Below, piece by piece: positions 56,901 through 64,000 of a stretch of 64,000 nt of DNA. This DNA comes from JBFWWP01 sp050246115 (GTDB taxonomy: Bacteria > Planctomycetota > UBA8108 > UBA1146 > JAJFFE01), in assembly GCA_050246115.1 (NCBI GenBank), contig JBFWWP010000002.1, positions 248,001 to 312,000 on the forward strand, read 5' to 3'. The notes below the pieces were generated by a model. It saw only the letters and a list, made by a program, of their open reading frames with translations, did not search any database and was not told the DNA's origin. The first letter of the stretch is position 1. Each line of letters opens with the position of its first letter. The position numbers were made by a program, and so were the translations under genes.

Positions 56901-57536
56901 ATGGTTGGCATGGATACTCCCGCAAACGAAGGCATCCCGCCGACGAGCCAAGTTTGGCCGCCGGTCGAGAAGGGGCAATCCGTGCCGGGCGCGGGTCCGT
57001 TCGGAATGGTCCTGTTCCTCGTTTCCCTGACCGTGTCGTTCTTGGCCGTTTTGGTCGCGTACGCCGTGTTTCGGGTGCGGGGGGGCTCGGAGTGGCTGCC
57101 CGCCGACAAGACCGGCCTGCCGGACCTACTCTGGGTGAGTAACGGGCTCATCGTGGGCTGCAGCGGTGCCGCCCAGTGGGCGTTGATCGCGGTGCGCAAC
57201 GATCGCCGCACGCACCTGCTGGTCGCCCTCGTCTCCACGTTGTTGCTCGCCCTGGGGTTCACGGTCTGTCAGGGATTCGCTTGGCGTGAGATCGCCCGGG
57301 AGCAGCACCTCGAGGGCATGCGGATCTACTCCGTGACCTTCTACCTGCTGACTGGGCTCCACGCCCTGCACGTGATCGGCGGCTTTGGGCTCCAGGCGTG
57401 GGTGGTCGTCCGTGCCAGTCTGAGGCACTACTGGAGCTTGTTTCACCCCGGCGTCCTGTATGCCGCCATGTACTGGCACTTCCTCGGTGCCGTGTGGTTC
57501 GTCTTGTTCGCCGTGCTGTGGTCGGGGTCGCAGTAG
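56901..57536 (+). CDS. second cytochrome c oxidase subunit III-like protein
   Basis: 211 residues. A soluble N-terminus (about 1-35) and five transmembrane helices (GMVLFLVSLTVSFLAVLVAYAVFRV, LLWVSNGLIVGCSGAAQWALIAV, LLVALVSTLLLALGFTVCQG, YSVTFYLLTGLHALHVIGGFGLQ, LYAAMYWHFLGAVWFVLFAVLW). The last two carry the subunit III motifs LLTGLHALHVIGG and YWHFLGAVWFVLF. It is a smaller homologue of the ctaE product at 55326, so the operon has two. It may be a second fixed subunit or belong to a different assembly. ATG 56901 (AGGACC before it) is preferred to the frame start at 56853; a repeat and a hairpin separate it from the main oxidase genes. Confidence 0.85.
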   Translation: MVGMDTPANEGIPPTSQVWPPVEKGQSVPGAGPFGMVLFLVSLTVSFLAVLVAYAVFRVRGGSEWLPADKTGLPDLLWVSNGLIVGCSGAAQWALIAVRNDRRTHLLVALVSTLLLALGFTVCQGFAWREIAREQHLEGMRIYSVTFYLLTGLHALHVIGGFGLQAWVVVRASLRHYWSLFHPGVLYAAMYWHFLGAVWFVLFAVLWSGSQ

Positions 57537-57538
57537 TG

Positions 57539-57589
57539 CGGTGGTCCCCGAAGCCCGGTGGTTCCCGAAGCCCGGTGGTCCCCAACTGG
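57539..57589 (+). repeat. 17-bp tandem repeat, three copies
   Basis: Units at 57539, 57556 and 57573, each beginning CGGTGGT(C/T)CCCGAAGCC; the third copy diverges after CGGTGGTCCCC. It starts two bases past the stop codon of the subunit-III-like gene. Confidence 0.75.
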
Positions 57590-57672
57590 GATCAAACGCA
57601 ACACTCCTGGGGGGGCCCGGGTGGCCACCGGAACCGCTGGTCCACCGGCTGCGCTGCGCGCGCCGACCTTCT

Positions 57673-58809
57673 TCAGCGCTGATCCGACCCTGAACTCGGC
57701 GCGGGTGCCGAAAAGTTGGCGCGCCACGCGAAACGGTACATCGAACGCGCGGATTGGATAGGCCGACTGGGGTCGAGCGAGTGGATCCAGTTGCAGACCC
57801 CGAGGCCGGCGTCCCCTTTTTGGTAGATCACAACGGGCACAGCGCCGACCTGGGTCGTCCAGCTCCCGCCGAGGTCGACGTGTTCGGCAATCTCGTTCGA
57901 GCCGAAGACTGCGGTCGTGTCACCAATCGTGACCATCAGCATGAGTTCCTTGGCTTGGGCGGCCTCGGAGTCTGGCAGCATGGGCTCGTGGGGATACTTC
58001 ACGCCCGGGCTCCTAGGGTAGTTGAGATAGGGATCGGATCGATACAGCTTCTTGTGTCGTAGGTCCCCACCCATGACGGTCGATTCGGGGTGATCGATGA
58101 TCCAGTCCCGCCAGTACATGAGCTGACACGGCAGCGCGGTCAGCTCGGTTCCGCTCGCGGCTTCGGGTCCGGCGATGGCGCGCCCCTGCACCTGACTCCA
58201 CAGACTCTCGACGGAGCGATTGCCCTGCAGGTCGTAGAGCACGTTGTTGGCGTTGTAGATGAGCCCGCTCATGCGTAGCTCGATGACCCTCCCCGGTAGT
58301 CGTCGATCGTAGACGGCGGCACTACCGCTGTGGGGGCAGTAGGTGACGGCGATGGGGACTCCGCCAAGTGTGTCGTTGGCTACCTCGTGCCAAGTGAGCA
58401 CTCTCGTCGGGTAGGCGCGGGATTCGCCTCCCAAACTGACGCCGATCACCTTGTCTTCCGGGACCAAGTACTTGGTCCACTTGCTCTCGTTCAGCTGGGT
58501 GAGCTGTTCCTGCGTGACGATCGGTGGGTCCACCAGGGACTGCATGCCGTCGGGTTGACGTTGGTTGCCGATCAGCTTCACGGGGACCGTGGCGGTGCTG
58601 AGATCGAAGCCGTTACTGCGGGTTGGCGGCGGGGCAACATTGTCGCGCCAACTCCGGGCGTCACGGATCACGTAGAGACGCCAGACCACCAACGTCATGA
58701 CGAGAGCCATCGACAGGAGCAGCACCCAACCACCGCTCTTGAAATCGAGGCGAACGGGGCGCGGCGGATCGGGATCGGGTGCCCCCGCGGGGGCGGAATC
58801 GTCACTCAC
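57673..58809 (-). CDS. DUF3179 domain protein
   Basis: 378 residues. A short Pro/Asp-rich N-terminus, one transmembrane anchor (about 28-46, GWVLLLSMALVMTLVVWRLYV), then a periplasmic DUF3179 domain: KWTKYLVPEDKVIGVSLGGESRAYPTRVLTWHEVANDTLGGVPIAVTYCPHSGSAAVYDRRLP with the conserved Y-C-P-x-x-x-x-A cysteine, LRMSGLIYNANNVLYD, and SLWSQVQGRAIAGP. The family's role is not established. It lies on the minus strand after the oxidase genes and 45 bp from ctaB, in the same direction as ctaB and downstream of it, so it could be co-transcribed with it. Confidence 0.85.
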   Translation of the reverse strand: MSDDSAPAGAPDPDPPRPVRLDFKSGGWVLLLSMALVMTLVVWRLYVIRDARSWRDNVAPPPTRSNGFDLSTATVPVKLIGNQRQPDGMQSLVDPPIVTQEQLTQLNESKWTKYLVPEDKVIGVSLGGESRAYPTRVLTWHEVANDTLGGVPIAVTYCPHSGSAAVYDRRLPGRVIELRMSGLIYNANNVLYDLQGNRSVESLWSQVQGRAIAGPEAASGTELTALPCQLMYWRDWIIDHPESTVMGGDLRHKKLYRSDPYLNYPRSPGVKYPHEPMLPDSEAAQAKELMLMVTIGDTTAVFGSNEIAEHVDLGGSWTTQVGAVPVVIYQKGDAGLGVCNWIHSLDPSRPIQSARSMYRFAWRANFSAPAPSSGSDQR

Positions 58810-58854
58810 GAACTTTCTCCTCGTTCAGCACGGAACTAGTGCCTGGTTCAGGGG

Positions 58855-59799
58855 CTAGAACTGCGTTCCGTCCAGGATCATAAGAACCAGGACGCTGGGA
58901 AGGTAGATCACGCTCGCAAGAAACAGCCGGCGCGCGGCGCGGAAGGACGGCTCCCGATGCAGGGCGAAGGCGGTCGCGATGAAGTACAGGCCGAGGGCGG
59001 TGGCGCCGATCCAGTACACCCAACCGGTCAGACGCAGGAGCGGCGCAGCCCAACTAATGGGCAACAGAGCGAGCGCGTAGAGCAAGGCCATGCGTGAAGT
59101 GTGTTGGCCGGTTTCATCCACGACGGGGAGCATTTGGAAGCCCCCGCGGGCGTAGTCCTCGCGGTACATCCAGGCAATCGCGAGGAAGTGTGGAATCTGC
59201 CACACGAAGAGAAGGGTGAAGAGGAACCAGCCGCCGGGTTCGAGCGCATTCCGCGCGGCGGCCCAACCAATCAAGGGCGGTAGCGCTCCGGGTACCGCAC
59301 CGACCAGGGTATTGAGGGTGAGACGCCGCTTCAGCGGCGTATAGATCAACGCGTAGATCAAGAGCGAGGCCGCCGCGAGGGCAGCGGCGAGCGCGTTGGA
59401 TCCGAGCCAGATGATGGCGAGACCCAGGACGCTGAGTCCGAGACCCAGCTGCAACCCGCGGGCAGTGCTGAACTCCCCGGTCGCGAGCGGGCGCAACCGG
59501 GTTCGATTCATCAGGCGGTCTTGACCTCGTTCGATGATCTGGTTGAAGACGCTGGCCCCCGCCGCGGTCAAGGTCGTGCCGACGGCGGAGGTGACGAGCG
59601 CCAGCAACCCGCTCAGTTCGAAGAGCGTCGAGCGCTCGTACAGCAGATCTCCGAGTAGATACCCGGCGCCGGTAGTGAAGACCACGAGGCCGGTCAGCCC
59701 CGGCTTGAGTAGGCGCGAGAGCTGCAGTGCCAGGGGGCTGCTCGGACCCCGCGCTGGCGTCGGCCCGTTCGACGAGGCTCCCGACTGGGCTGCGATCAT
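58855..59799 (-). CDS. ctaB: protoheme IX farnesyltransferase (heme O synthase)
   Basis: 314 residues, nine helices of the UbiA/CtaB prenyltransferase family. The allylic-diphosphate motif is N-x-x-x-D (FNQIIERGQDRLMNRTRLRPL; key residues N and D, then the DRLMNRTRLRPL motif, diagnostic for CtaB), followed by IYTPLKRRLTLNTLVGAVPGALPPLIGWAA and the later FVWQIPHFLAIAWMYREDYARGGFQMLP. It adds a farnesyl group to heme B to make heme O, the substrate of CtaA. The longer frame to 60126 is rejected: ATG 59799 has AGGAAA ahead and gives the normal length. It faces away from the Rrf2 gene. Confidence 0.95.
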   Translation of the reverse strand: MIAAQSGASSNGPTPARGPSSPLALQLSRLLKPGLTGLVVFTTGAGYLLGDLLYERSTLFELSGLLALVTSAVGTTLTAAGASVFNQIIERGQDRLMNRTRLRPLATGEFSTARGLQLGLGLSVLGLAIIWLGSNALAAALAAASLLIYALIYTPLKRRLTLNTLVGAVPGALPPLIGWAAARNALEPGGWFLFTLLFVWQIPHFLAIAWMYREDYARGGFQMLPVVDETGQHTSRMALLYALALLPISWAAPLLRLTGWVYWIGATALGLYFIATAFALHREPSFRAARRLFLASVIYLPSVLVLMILDGTQF

Positions 59800-59989
59800 G
59801 GGCGGTTTCCTGTCGGCGACGTGACGCCCGGGGGCGCAAGGGATCGTCGAGTCATGGTTCGTCGAGTCATGGCGCTGGAACCTACCTGGTGGCGGGAGCG
59901 AAAGCGATCCCGCCGAGCCCGGGAAGGCGAGCGGCGCGCGGGGCCGCCCCGGGGTCGCCGAGGATTCTGCCTTCACCCGGATTCCGACC

Positions 59990-60018
59990 TTGCCAACCCG
60001 GCCGCGTCGGCCTACGAT
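59990..60018 (+). promoter_or_regulatory. sigma-70-type promoter of the rrf2-suf locus
   Basis: TTGCCA (59990..59995) and TACGAT (60013..60018) with an ideal 17-bp spacer; the -35 matches consensus at five of six positions. Predicted transcription start near 60025, about 90 bp ahead of the Rrf2 GTG. Confidence 0.6.
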
Positions 60019-60028
60019 CCGAACTAGT

Positions 60029-60039
60029 ACCAACTTGGT
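60029..60039. promoter_or_regulatory. palindromic operator candidate ACCAA-C-TTGGT
   Basis: A perfect 5-bp inverted repeat around a single base, a few bases past the predicted transcription start, ahead of an Rrf2-family regulator gene. Position and symmetry fit an autoregulatory site; binding not shown. Confidence 0.45.
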
Positions 60040-60112
60040 CCTTGTTCGGGGCCCGAGCGTGCTTCGCGCCGGGCGCCCCGGCGGGAAGAAACCGGAAACC
60101 AGGCGATCCCTC

Positions 60113-60559
60113 GTGCTTCGAGTCACCCGACAAACCGACTATGCGGTGCTCCTGCTCACGCAGTTCGCGATCGAGGAACGGGTGTTCAGCGCCCGGGACC
60201 TCGCCGCCCGAACCGGGCTCTCCACCGCGATGGTGAGCAAGGTGCTCAAGCTCCTACTGCAGAAGGGGCTGCTCACTTCCCAGGTGGGAGCCAAGGGCGG
60301 GTACGCCCTGGCGCGCAGCGCCGAGGGCATCAGCATGGCGGACGTCGTTGCGGCGCTCGAAGGACCGGTGGCCGTCACCGCGTGCAGCGACCGCCGGACC
60401 GACCCGTGCGAGCACGAGCACTGGTGTCCGTGTCGACCTCATTGGCGACACATCAACGACGCGATTCGGGCCGCACTCGAGTCGGTCAGTTTGGCCACGA
60501 TCGCGCGACCGCTGGCCGCTCGGAAGCGGGAGAACGATCCGGTCGGCGCGCTGGGCTGA
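60113..60559 (+). CDS. Rrf2 family transcriptional regulator (SUF-linked, SufR/IscR-like)
   Basis: 148 residues, GTG start. Winged helix domain: VTRQTDYAVLLLTQFA, ARDLAARTGLSTAMVSKVLKLLLQKGLLTSQVGAKGGYALARSAEGISMADVVAALEGPVAVTAC, the family signature. A cysteine cluster follows (C in VTAC, DPCEH, HWCPCRPHW), four cysteines with a histidine, enough to bind a [2Fe-2S] or [4Fe-4S] cluster. It should repress or activate the suf genes that follow according to Fe-S or oxidative status. Frames reach upstream to 59990 but cover the promoter. It lies 203 bp before sufB. Confidence 0.88.
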   Translation: MLRVTRQTDYAVLLLTQFAIEERVFSARDLAARTGLSTAMVSKVLKLLLQKGLLTSQVGAKGGYALARSAEGISMADVVAALEGPVAVTACSDRRTDPCEHEHWCPCRPHWRHINDAIRAALESVSLATIARPLAARKRENDPVGALG

Positions 60560-60574
60560 GCCCGTCCCGGGCTC
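60558..60574 (+). terminator. hairpin at the rrf2 stop codon
   Basis: GAGCCCG, 3-base loop, CGGGCTC, overlapping the stop codon; 7-bp stem, no T-tract. It could partly end the transcript or serve as an RNA processing site between rrf2 and suf. Confidence 0.4.
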
Positions 60575-60762
60575 GCTCTCACCGCCAGCGGGGGGTGGGA
60601 CGACGACCGGGTTTGGTGCCGATCCGAGTCGCTTGCGGTGCGGCGCTGTTGGCGAGTTTGAGATCCCGGCCCTTTGGAAACCGGGCTGAGTGAAGCAAGA
60701 GCTGCCCAGATCGTTTTGGACGCCCACGAGGGCCGGGGACGATCCCCTTCAAGGAAGAGCCG

Positions 60763-62208
60763 ATGCCAGAGACCTCGGATGAGATTCGCGACCTCGCGAC
60801 CCGCGACTACAAGTACGGGTTCGTGTCCAACATCGACGCGGACGAACTGCCGCCGGGACTCAGTGAGGAGATCGTGCGCGCGATTTCGGCCAAGAAGGCC
60901 GAGCCCGAGTGGCTCCTCGACTGGAGACTCCAGGCCTTCCGGCACTGGACGAAAATGACCGAGCCCACCTGGGCGCACATCGGTTATCCACCGGTCGATT
61001 ACCAGAAGATGGTCTACTACTCCGCGCCGAAACCCAAGAAACAGCTGTCGAGTCTCGACGAGGTCGACCCGGCTGTCCGGGAGACGTTCGACAAGCTCGG
61101 CATCCCCCTCGAGGAGCAGAAGATCCTCAGCGGCGTCGCGGTCGATGCGGTCCTCGACAGCGTCTCGGTCGCGACGACGTTCAAGGGCAAGTTGGCGGAG
61201 TTGGGCATCATTTTCTGCTCCTTCTCCGAAGCCGTACGGGAACACCCCGAACTCGTTCAGCAGTACCTGGGCAGCGTCGTGCCCTACACCGACAATTTCT
61301 TCGCGACGCTCAACTCCGCGGTCTTCAGCGATGGGTCGTTCGTGTTCATTCCCAAAGGGGTGCGCTGCCCCATGGAACTGTCGACCTACTTCCGGATCAA
61401 CGCCGCGAACACCGGGCAGTTCGAGCGCACCCTGATCGTCGCGGAGGACGGGGCCTACGTCAGCTATCTCGAGGGTTGCACGGCGCCGATGCGCGACGAG
61501 AACCAGCTGCATGCCGCGGTCGTCGAGTTGGTGGCGCTGGATCGGGCGACGATCAAGTACTCCACGGTGCAGAACTGGTATCCAGGCGACGCCGATGGCA
61601 AGGGCGGGATCTACAACTTCGTGACCAAACGCGGCGCGTGCCGAGGCGTCCATTCGAAGATCTCGTGGACCCAGGTCGAGACTGGCTCGGCGATCACCTG
61701 GAAGTATCCGTCATGCATCCTGCAGGGCGACCACTCGGTGGGTGAGTTCTACTCGGTGGCGGTCACGAACCACCACCAGCAGGCCGACACCGGTACCAAG
61801 ATGATCCACATCGGGAAGAACACTCGCAGTACCATCGTCTCGAAGGGCATCTCCGCAGGCAAGGGCCAGAACACCTATCGCGGCTTGGTGCGCATGCAGC
61901 GCGGCGCGCACAACGCGCGCAACCACTCGCAGTGCGACTCGCTCTTGATCGGTAGTCGCAGCGGTGCCCACACCTTCCCGTACATCGAGATCAAGAATCC
62001 GACGGCAGTGGTCGAGCACGAAGCCTCCACTTCGAAGATCGGCGAAGACCAGATCTTCTACTGTAACCAGCGCGGCATCAGCACCGAGGACGCCGTGGGC
62101 ATGATCGTCAACGGCTTCTGCAAGGAAGTTTTTCGCGAGCTCCCCATGGAGTTCGCCGTGGAGGCGCAGAAGCTGCTCGGCGTCACCTTGGAGGGCAGCG
62201 TCGGGTGA
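60763..62208 (+). CDS. sufB: Fe-S cluster assembly scaffold SufB
   Basis: 481 residues, normal for SufB. After a helical N-terminus (residues 1-100, EIRDLATRDYKYGFVSNIDADELPPGL), the right-handed beta-helix core carries FVFIPKGVRCPMELSTYFRIN, QFERTLIVAEDGAYVSYLEGCTAPMRDENQLHAAVVEL, STVQNWYPGD, KNTRSTIVSKGISAGKGQNTYRGLV and HEASTSKIGEDQIFYCNQRGISTEDAVGMIVNGFCKEVF, where the YCNQRG cysteine corresponds to the essential cluster-building cysteine of SufB. With SufC and SufD it builds [4Fe-4S] clusters. ATG with AAGGAAG ahead. Confidence 0.97.
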   Translation: MPETSDEIRDLATRDYKYGFVSNIDADELPPGLSEEIVRAISAKKAEPEWLLDWRLQAFRHWTKMTEPTWAHIGYPPVDYQKMVYYSAPKPKKQLSSLDEVDPAVRETFDKLGIPLEEQKILSGVAVDAVLDSVSVATTFKGKLAELGIIFCSFSEAVREHPELVQQYLGSVVPYTDNFFATLNSAVFSDGSFVFIPKGVRCPMELSTYFRINAANTGQFERTLIVAEDGAYVSYLEGCTAPMRDENQLHAAVVELVALDRATIKYSTVQNWYPGDADGKGGIYNFVTKRGACRGVHSKISWTQVETGSAITWKYPSCILQGDHSVGEFYSVAVTNHHQQADTGTKMIHIGKNTRSTIVSKGISAGKGQNTYRGLVRMQRGAHNARNHSQCDSLLIGSRSGAHTFPYIEIKNPTAVVEHEASTSKIGEDQIFYCNQRGISTEDAVGMIVNGFCKEVFRELPMEFAVEAQKLLGVTLEGSVG

Positions 62209-62306
62209 TCCTAACCCGGGCGAGTGCCGCGCAATCGAATCGATCCGAGAACGAGTCGTTTCGCCGACCGAGTTCTCGGAGTTGCCACGAAGGAACGAAT
62301 CGCAAC

Positions 62307-63080
62307 ATGCTCGAGATCAGAGGGCTCCACGCGCGCGTGGAGGAGAAGGAGATCCTGAAAGGGTTGGATCTCACGGTTCGCGCCGGCGAAGTGCACGCCA
62401 TCATGGGGCCCAACGGCTCCGGGAAGAGTACGCTTGCCAGCGTCATCGCGGGTCGCGAGGACTTCGAAGTGACGGCAGGGAGCGTGACCTTCGACGGCAT
62501 CGATCTGTTGGCGCTGGGCCCGGACGAGCGCGCGTGCAAGGGCGTGTTCCTGGCGTTCCAGTATCCCGTGGAGATCCCCGGTGTGAGCACCGTCAACTTC
62601 CTCAAGGCGGCGGTGAACGCTCAGCGTAAGAGCCGCGGCGAGACGCCTCTCGATGCCGTGGATTTCTTGCGCCGAGTACGCAAGCAACTGGCCTTGGTGC
62701 GGATGGACGAGAGCTTCTTGTCGCGCTCGGTCAACGATGGCTTTTCGGGCGGGGAGAAGAAGCGCAACGAGGTCTTTCAGATGGCGGTCCTCGATCCGCG
62801 TCTCGCGGTACTCGATGAGACCGACTCGGGGCTCGACATCGACGCTCTCCGGGTCGTGGCCGACGGCGTCAACGCGCTGCGGTCGCCGGATCGAGCGATG
62901 GTGCTCGTGACCCACTATCAGCGCCTGCTCGACTACATCGTGCCGGACCAAGTGCACGTGTTGAGCGGCGGCCGTATCGTCCGTTCGGGTGGCAAGGAGC
63001 TCGCGCTCGAACTCGAAACCCGAGGCTACGGCTGGATCGACAACGGTAGCCCAGCGGCCGCTGCGGGCACGGCGAGGTAG
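62307..63080 (+). CDS. sufC: Fe-S cluster assembly ATPase SufC
   Basis: 257 residues. ABC-type ATPase: MLEIRGLHARVEEKEILKGLDLTV, Walker A HAIMGPNGSGKSTLASVIAG, Q-loop YPVEIPG, signature VNDGFSGGEKKRNEVFQMAVLDPRLAVLDETDSGLDIDAL (SufC-specific SGGEKKRNE), then LVTHYQRLLDYIVPDQVHVLSGGRIV. It drives conformational change in SufB-SufD. The longer frame to 62205 is discarded: ATG 62307 has AAGGA ahead and begins at the family N-terminus. sufB ends 98 bp earlier. Confidence 0.97.
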   Translation: MLEIRGLHARVEEKEILKGLDLTVRAGEVHAIMGPNGSGKSTLASVIAGREDFEVTAGSVTFDGIDLLALGPDERACKGVFLAFQYPVEIPGVSTVNFLKAAVNAQRKSRGETPLDAVDFLRRVRKQLALVRMDESFLSRSVNDGFSGGEKKRNEVFQMAVLDPRLAVLDETDSGLDIDALRVVADGVNALRSPDRAMVLVTHYQRLLDYIVPDQVHVLSGGRIVRSGGKELALELETRGYGWIDNGSPAAAAGTAR

Positions 63081-63084
63081 TCGC

Positions 63085-64000
63085 ATGGTGACTTCGCGCG
63101 TCGACACCCCCGCCGAGCGGTTCTTGAACTCCTTCGCGCTCCAAGCGGCCGATCGAGATCCCGGTGCTGGTTGGCTGGAGGCCTTGCGCCGGCAGGCCGC
63201 TGGCCGGGCCCGCGAACTCGGTTTTCCGCAGCGCCGTAGCGAAGACTGGAGGTACTCGCACCCGAGCGTATCGCGCGTGCTCGCGCTCGATCTACAGCCG
63301 GCGACGCCGAGCCCTTCGGTTCCTCGCTGTATCGAAGAACTGTCCATTCGCGGTCTCTCCGGCCCGCGCCTGGTCTTCGTCAATGGTCGGCTCGCCGACG
63401 CCGGTCGGCCCGCGCCGTGGCCGCAAGGGGTTCAGGTCGGGAGTCTGGCCCGGGCCCTGACGGAGGATCCGGAGGGCGTCCGCGCGCACTTCGGACGAGC
63501 CGCGCCGTCGACCGAGCACGCCTTTGGTCACTTGAACACCGCGCTGTTTCGCGACGGTGCGTTCGTGCGAATCCCCAAGGGGGTCCGACTCGAGTCACCC
63601 GTGGAGTTGATTTTCATCACCCAGTCCGCGGGACGGGCCGAGGCCTCCCACGTGCGGAACCTGATCGTCGTCGAGCCGGGGGCCGAGGCCACCGTGCTCG
63701 AAGTTCATGGCAGTGCCGATCGGGTCGGAACCTACTTCTCCAACGTCGTGACCGAGGCGAGCGTCGCGGACCAAGCGAAGCTGACCCACGTCCGTTTGCA
63801 CCAGGAGTCGGCTGCGACCTTCCACGTCGCCGGCTTGCGCGCGCGTCAGGCCAAAGAGAGTCGTTTCGAGAGTCACTTCGTGGCCTTGGGCGGAGCGTTC
63901 GTGCGCAACGAGATCGAACTGCGCATCGAAGGCGAGCAGGCCCAGGGAAGCCTGTCCGGAGTGTTCGTCGTGGACGGGGAGCGGCAGGTCGACAACAGTA
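63085..64000 (+). CDS. sufD: SufD, truncated by window end
   Basis: 305 residues visible; the frame is open to the last base. N-terminus ERFLNSFALQAADRDPGAGWLEALRRQAAGRARELGFPQRRSEDWRYSHPSVSRVL (the SEDWRYT-like motif of SufD), then the beta-helix with LNTALFRDGAFVRIPKGVRLESPVELIFITQ, VRNLIVVEPGAEATVLEVHGSAD and VALGGAFVRNEIELRIEGEQAQGSLSGVFVVDGERQVDN, the place where VDNHT usually follows. It pairs with SufB in the SufBC2D complex. ATG 63085 lies four bases after sufC with GAGGT ahead. sufS/sufU-type genes are expected beyond the window. Confidence 0.93.
   Translation, partial: MVTSRVDTPAERFLNSFALQAADRDPGAGWLEALRRQAAGRARELGFPQRRSEDWRYSHPSVSRVLALDLQPATPSPSVPRCIEELSIRGLSGPRLVFVNGRLADAGRPAPWPQGVQVGSLARALTEDPEGVRAHFGRAAPSTEHAFGHLNTALFRDGAFVRIPKGVRLESPVELIFITQSAGRAEASHVRNLIVVEPGAEATVLEVHGSADRVGTYFSNVVTEASVADQAKLTHVRLHQESAATFHVAGLRARQAKESRFESHFVALGGAFVRNEIELRIEGEQAQGSLSGVFVVDGERQVDNS

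Overview
The window looks like a high-GC, Gram-negative planctomycete-type chromosome segment, probably a metagenome-assembled contig. The outer-membrane genes are bamA, ompH and lpxB. The phylum hint comes from three things: secreted DUF1800/DUF1501 proteins and a large secreted protein carrying planctomycete-style dockerin-like repeats, an mcsA-mcsB-clpC cluster without ctsR, and an alternative complex III fused by operon to an A2-type caa3 oxidase. A 100-N gap at 42837..42936 lies between two identical 127-bp copies, which is best read as a scaffolding artefact.

Layout. 1-1.1 kb: the end of a lower-GC HEAT-like gene and a broken tyrosine recombinase, probably the edge of a decayed mobile region. 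1.1-4.4 kb (minus): bamA and ompH. 4.7-7.0 kb: DUF2203 gene with a strong terminator, yebC, and an endonuclease-III-like protein without the catalytic residues. 7.5-10.6 kb: ArnB-like aminotransferase, ArnC-like glycosyltransferase and a zinc-ribbon methyltransferase, probably an envelope glycolipid cluster. 10.6-13.3 kb: xdhC-like gene and a PAS/GAF-type GGDEF diguanylate cyclase. 13.3-17.8 kb (minus): nusA-infB-rbfA, with a terminator-like hairpin directly ahead of nusA. 18.5-24.0 kb: DUF2064 transferase, then mcsA-mcsB-clpC. 24.5-30.3 kb: folC (minus), then a GATase-lpxB-membrane protein-aroB run and a small lipoprotein. 30.6-33.9 kb (minus): sdhC-sdhA-sdhB with translationally coupled joints. 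34.2-42.3 kb: a dockerin-like secreted protein, heme A synthase, and the DUF1800/DUF1501 pair.

43.2-57.5 kb is the main respiratory locus: actABCDEF, a small membrane protein, SCO, then cytochrome oxidase subunits II, I, III and IV and a second subunit-III homologue. After it come a DUF3179 protein and heme O synthase (ctaB) on the minus strand. With sdhCAB and ctaA/ctaB, the window encodes most of an aerobic chain: succinate to quinone (SDH), quinol to cytochrome c (ACIII), cytochrome c to oxygen (caa3), plus the heme A pathway and a copper chaperone. The right end holds an Rrf2-type regulator with a good promoter and palindromic operator candidate, then sufB-sufC-sufD (sufD cut by the window end), which would supply Fe-S clusters to ActB and SdhB.

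No clearly new defence or biosynthetic system was found. The most checkable novelties are the catalytically stripped EndoIII-like protein, the nusA leader hairpin, the dispersed intergenic repeat pair, the 25-bp and 15-bp tandem arrays, the small ORF inside the ACIII/caa3 operon, and the palindrome ahead of the Rrf2/suf genes. No tRNA, rRNA or CRISPR array was recognised. All calls are from reading the sequence and from memory of protein families; no database search was run.
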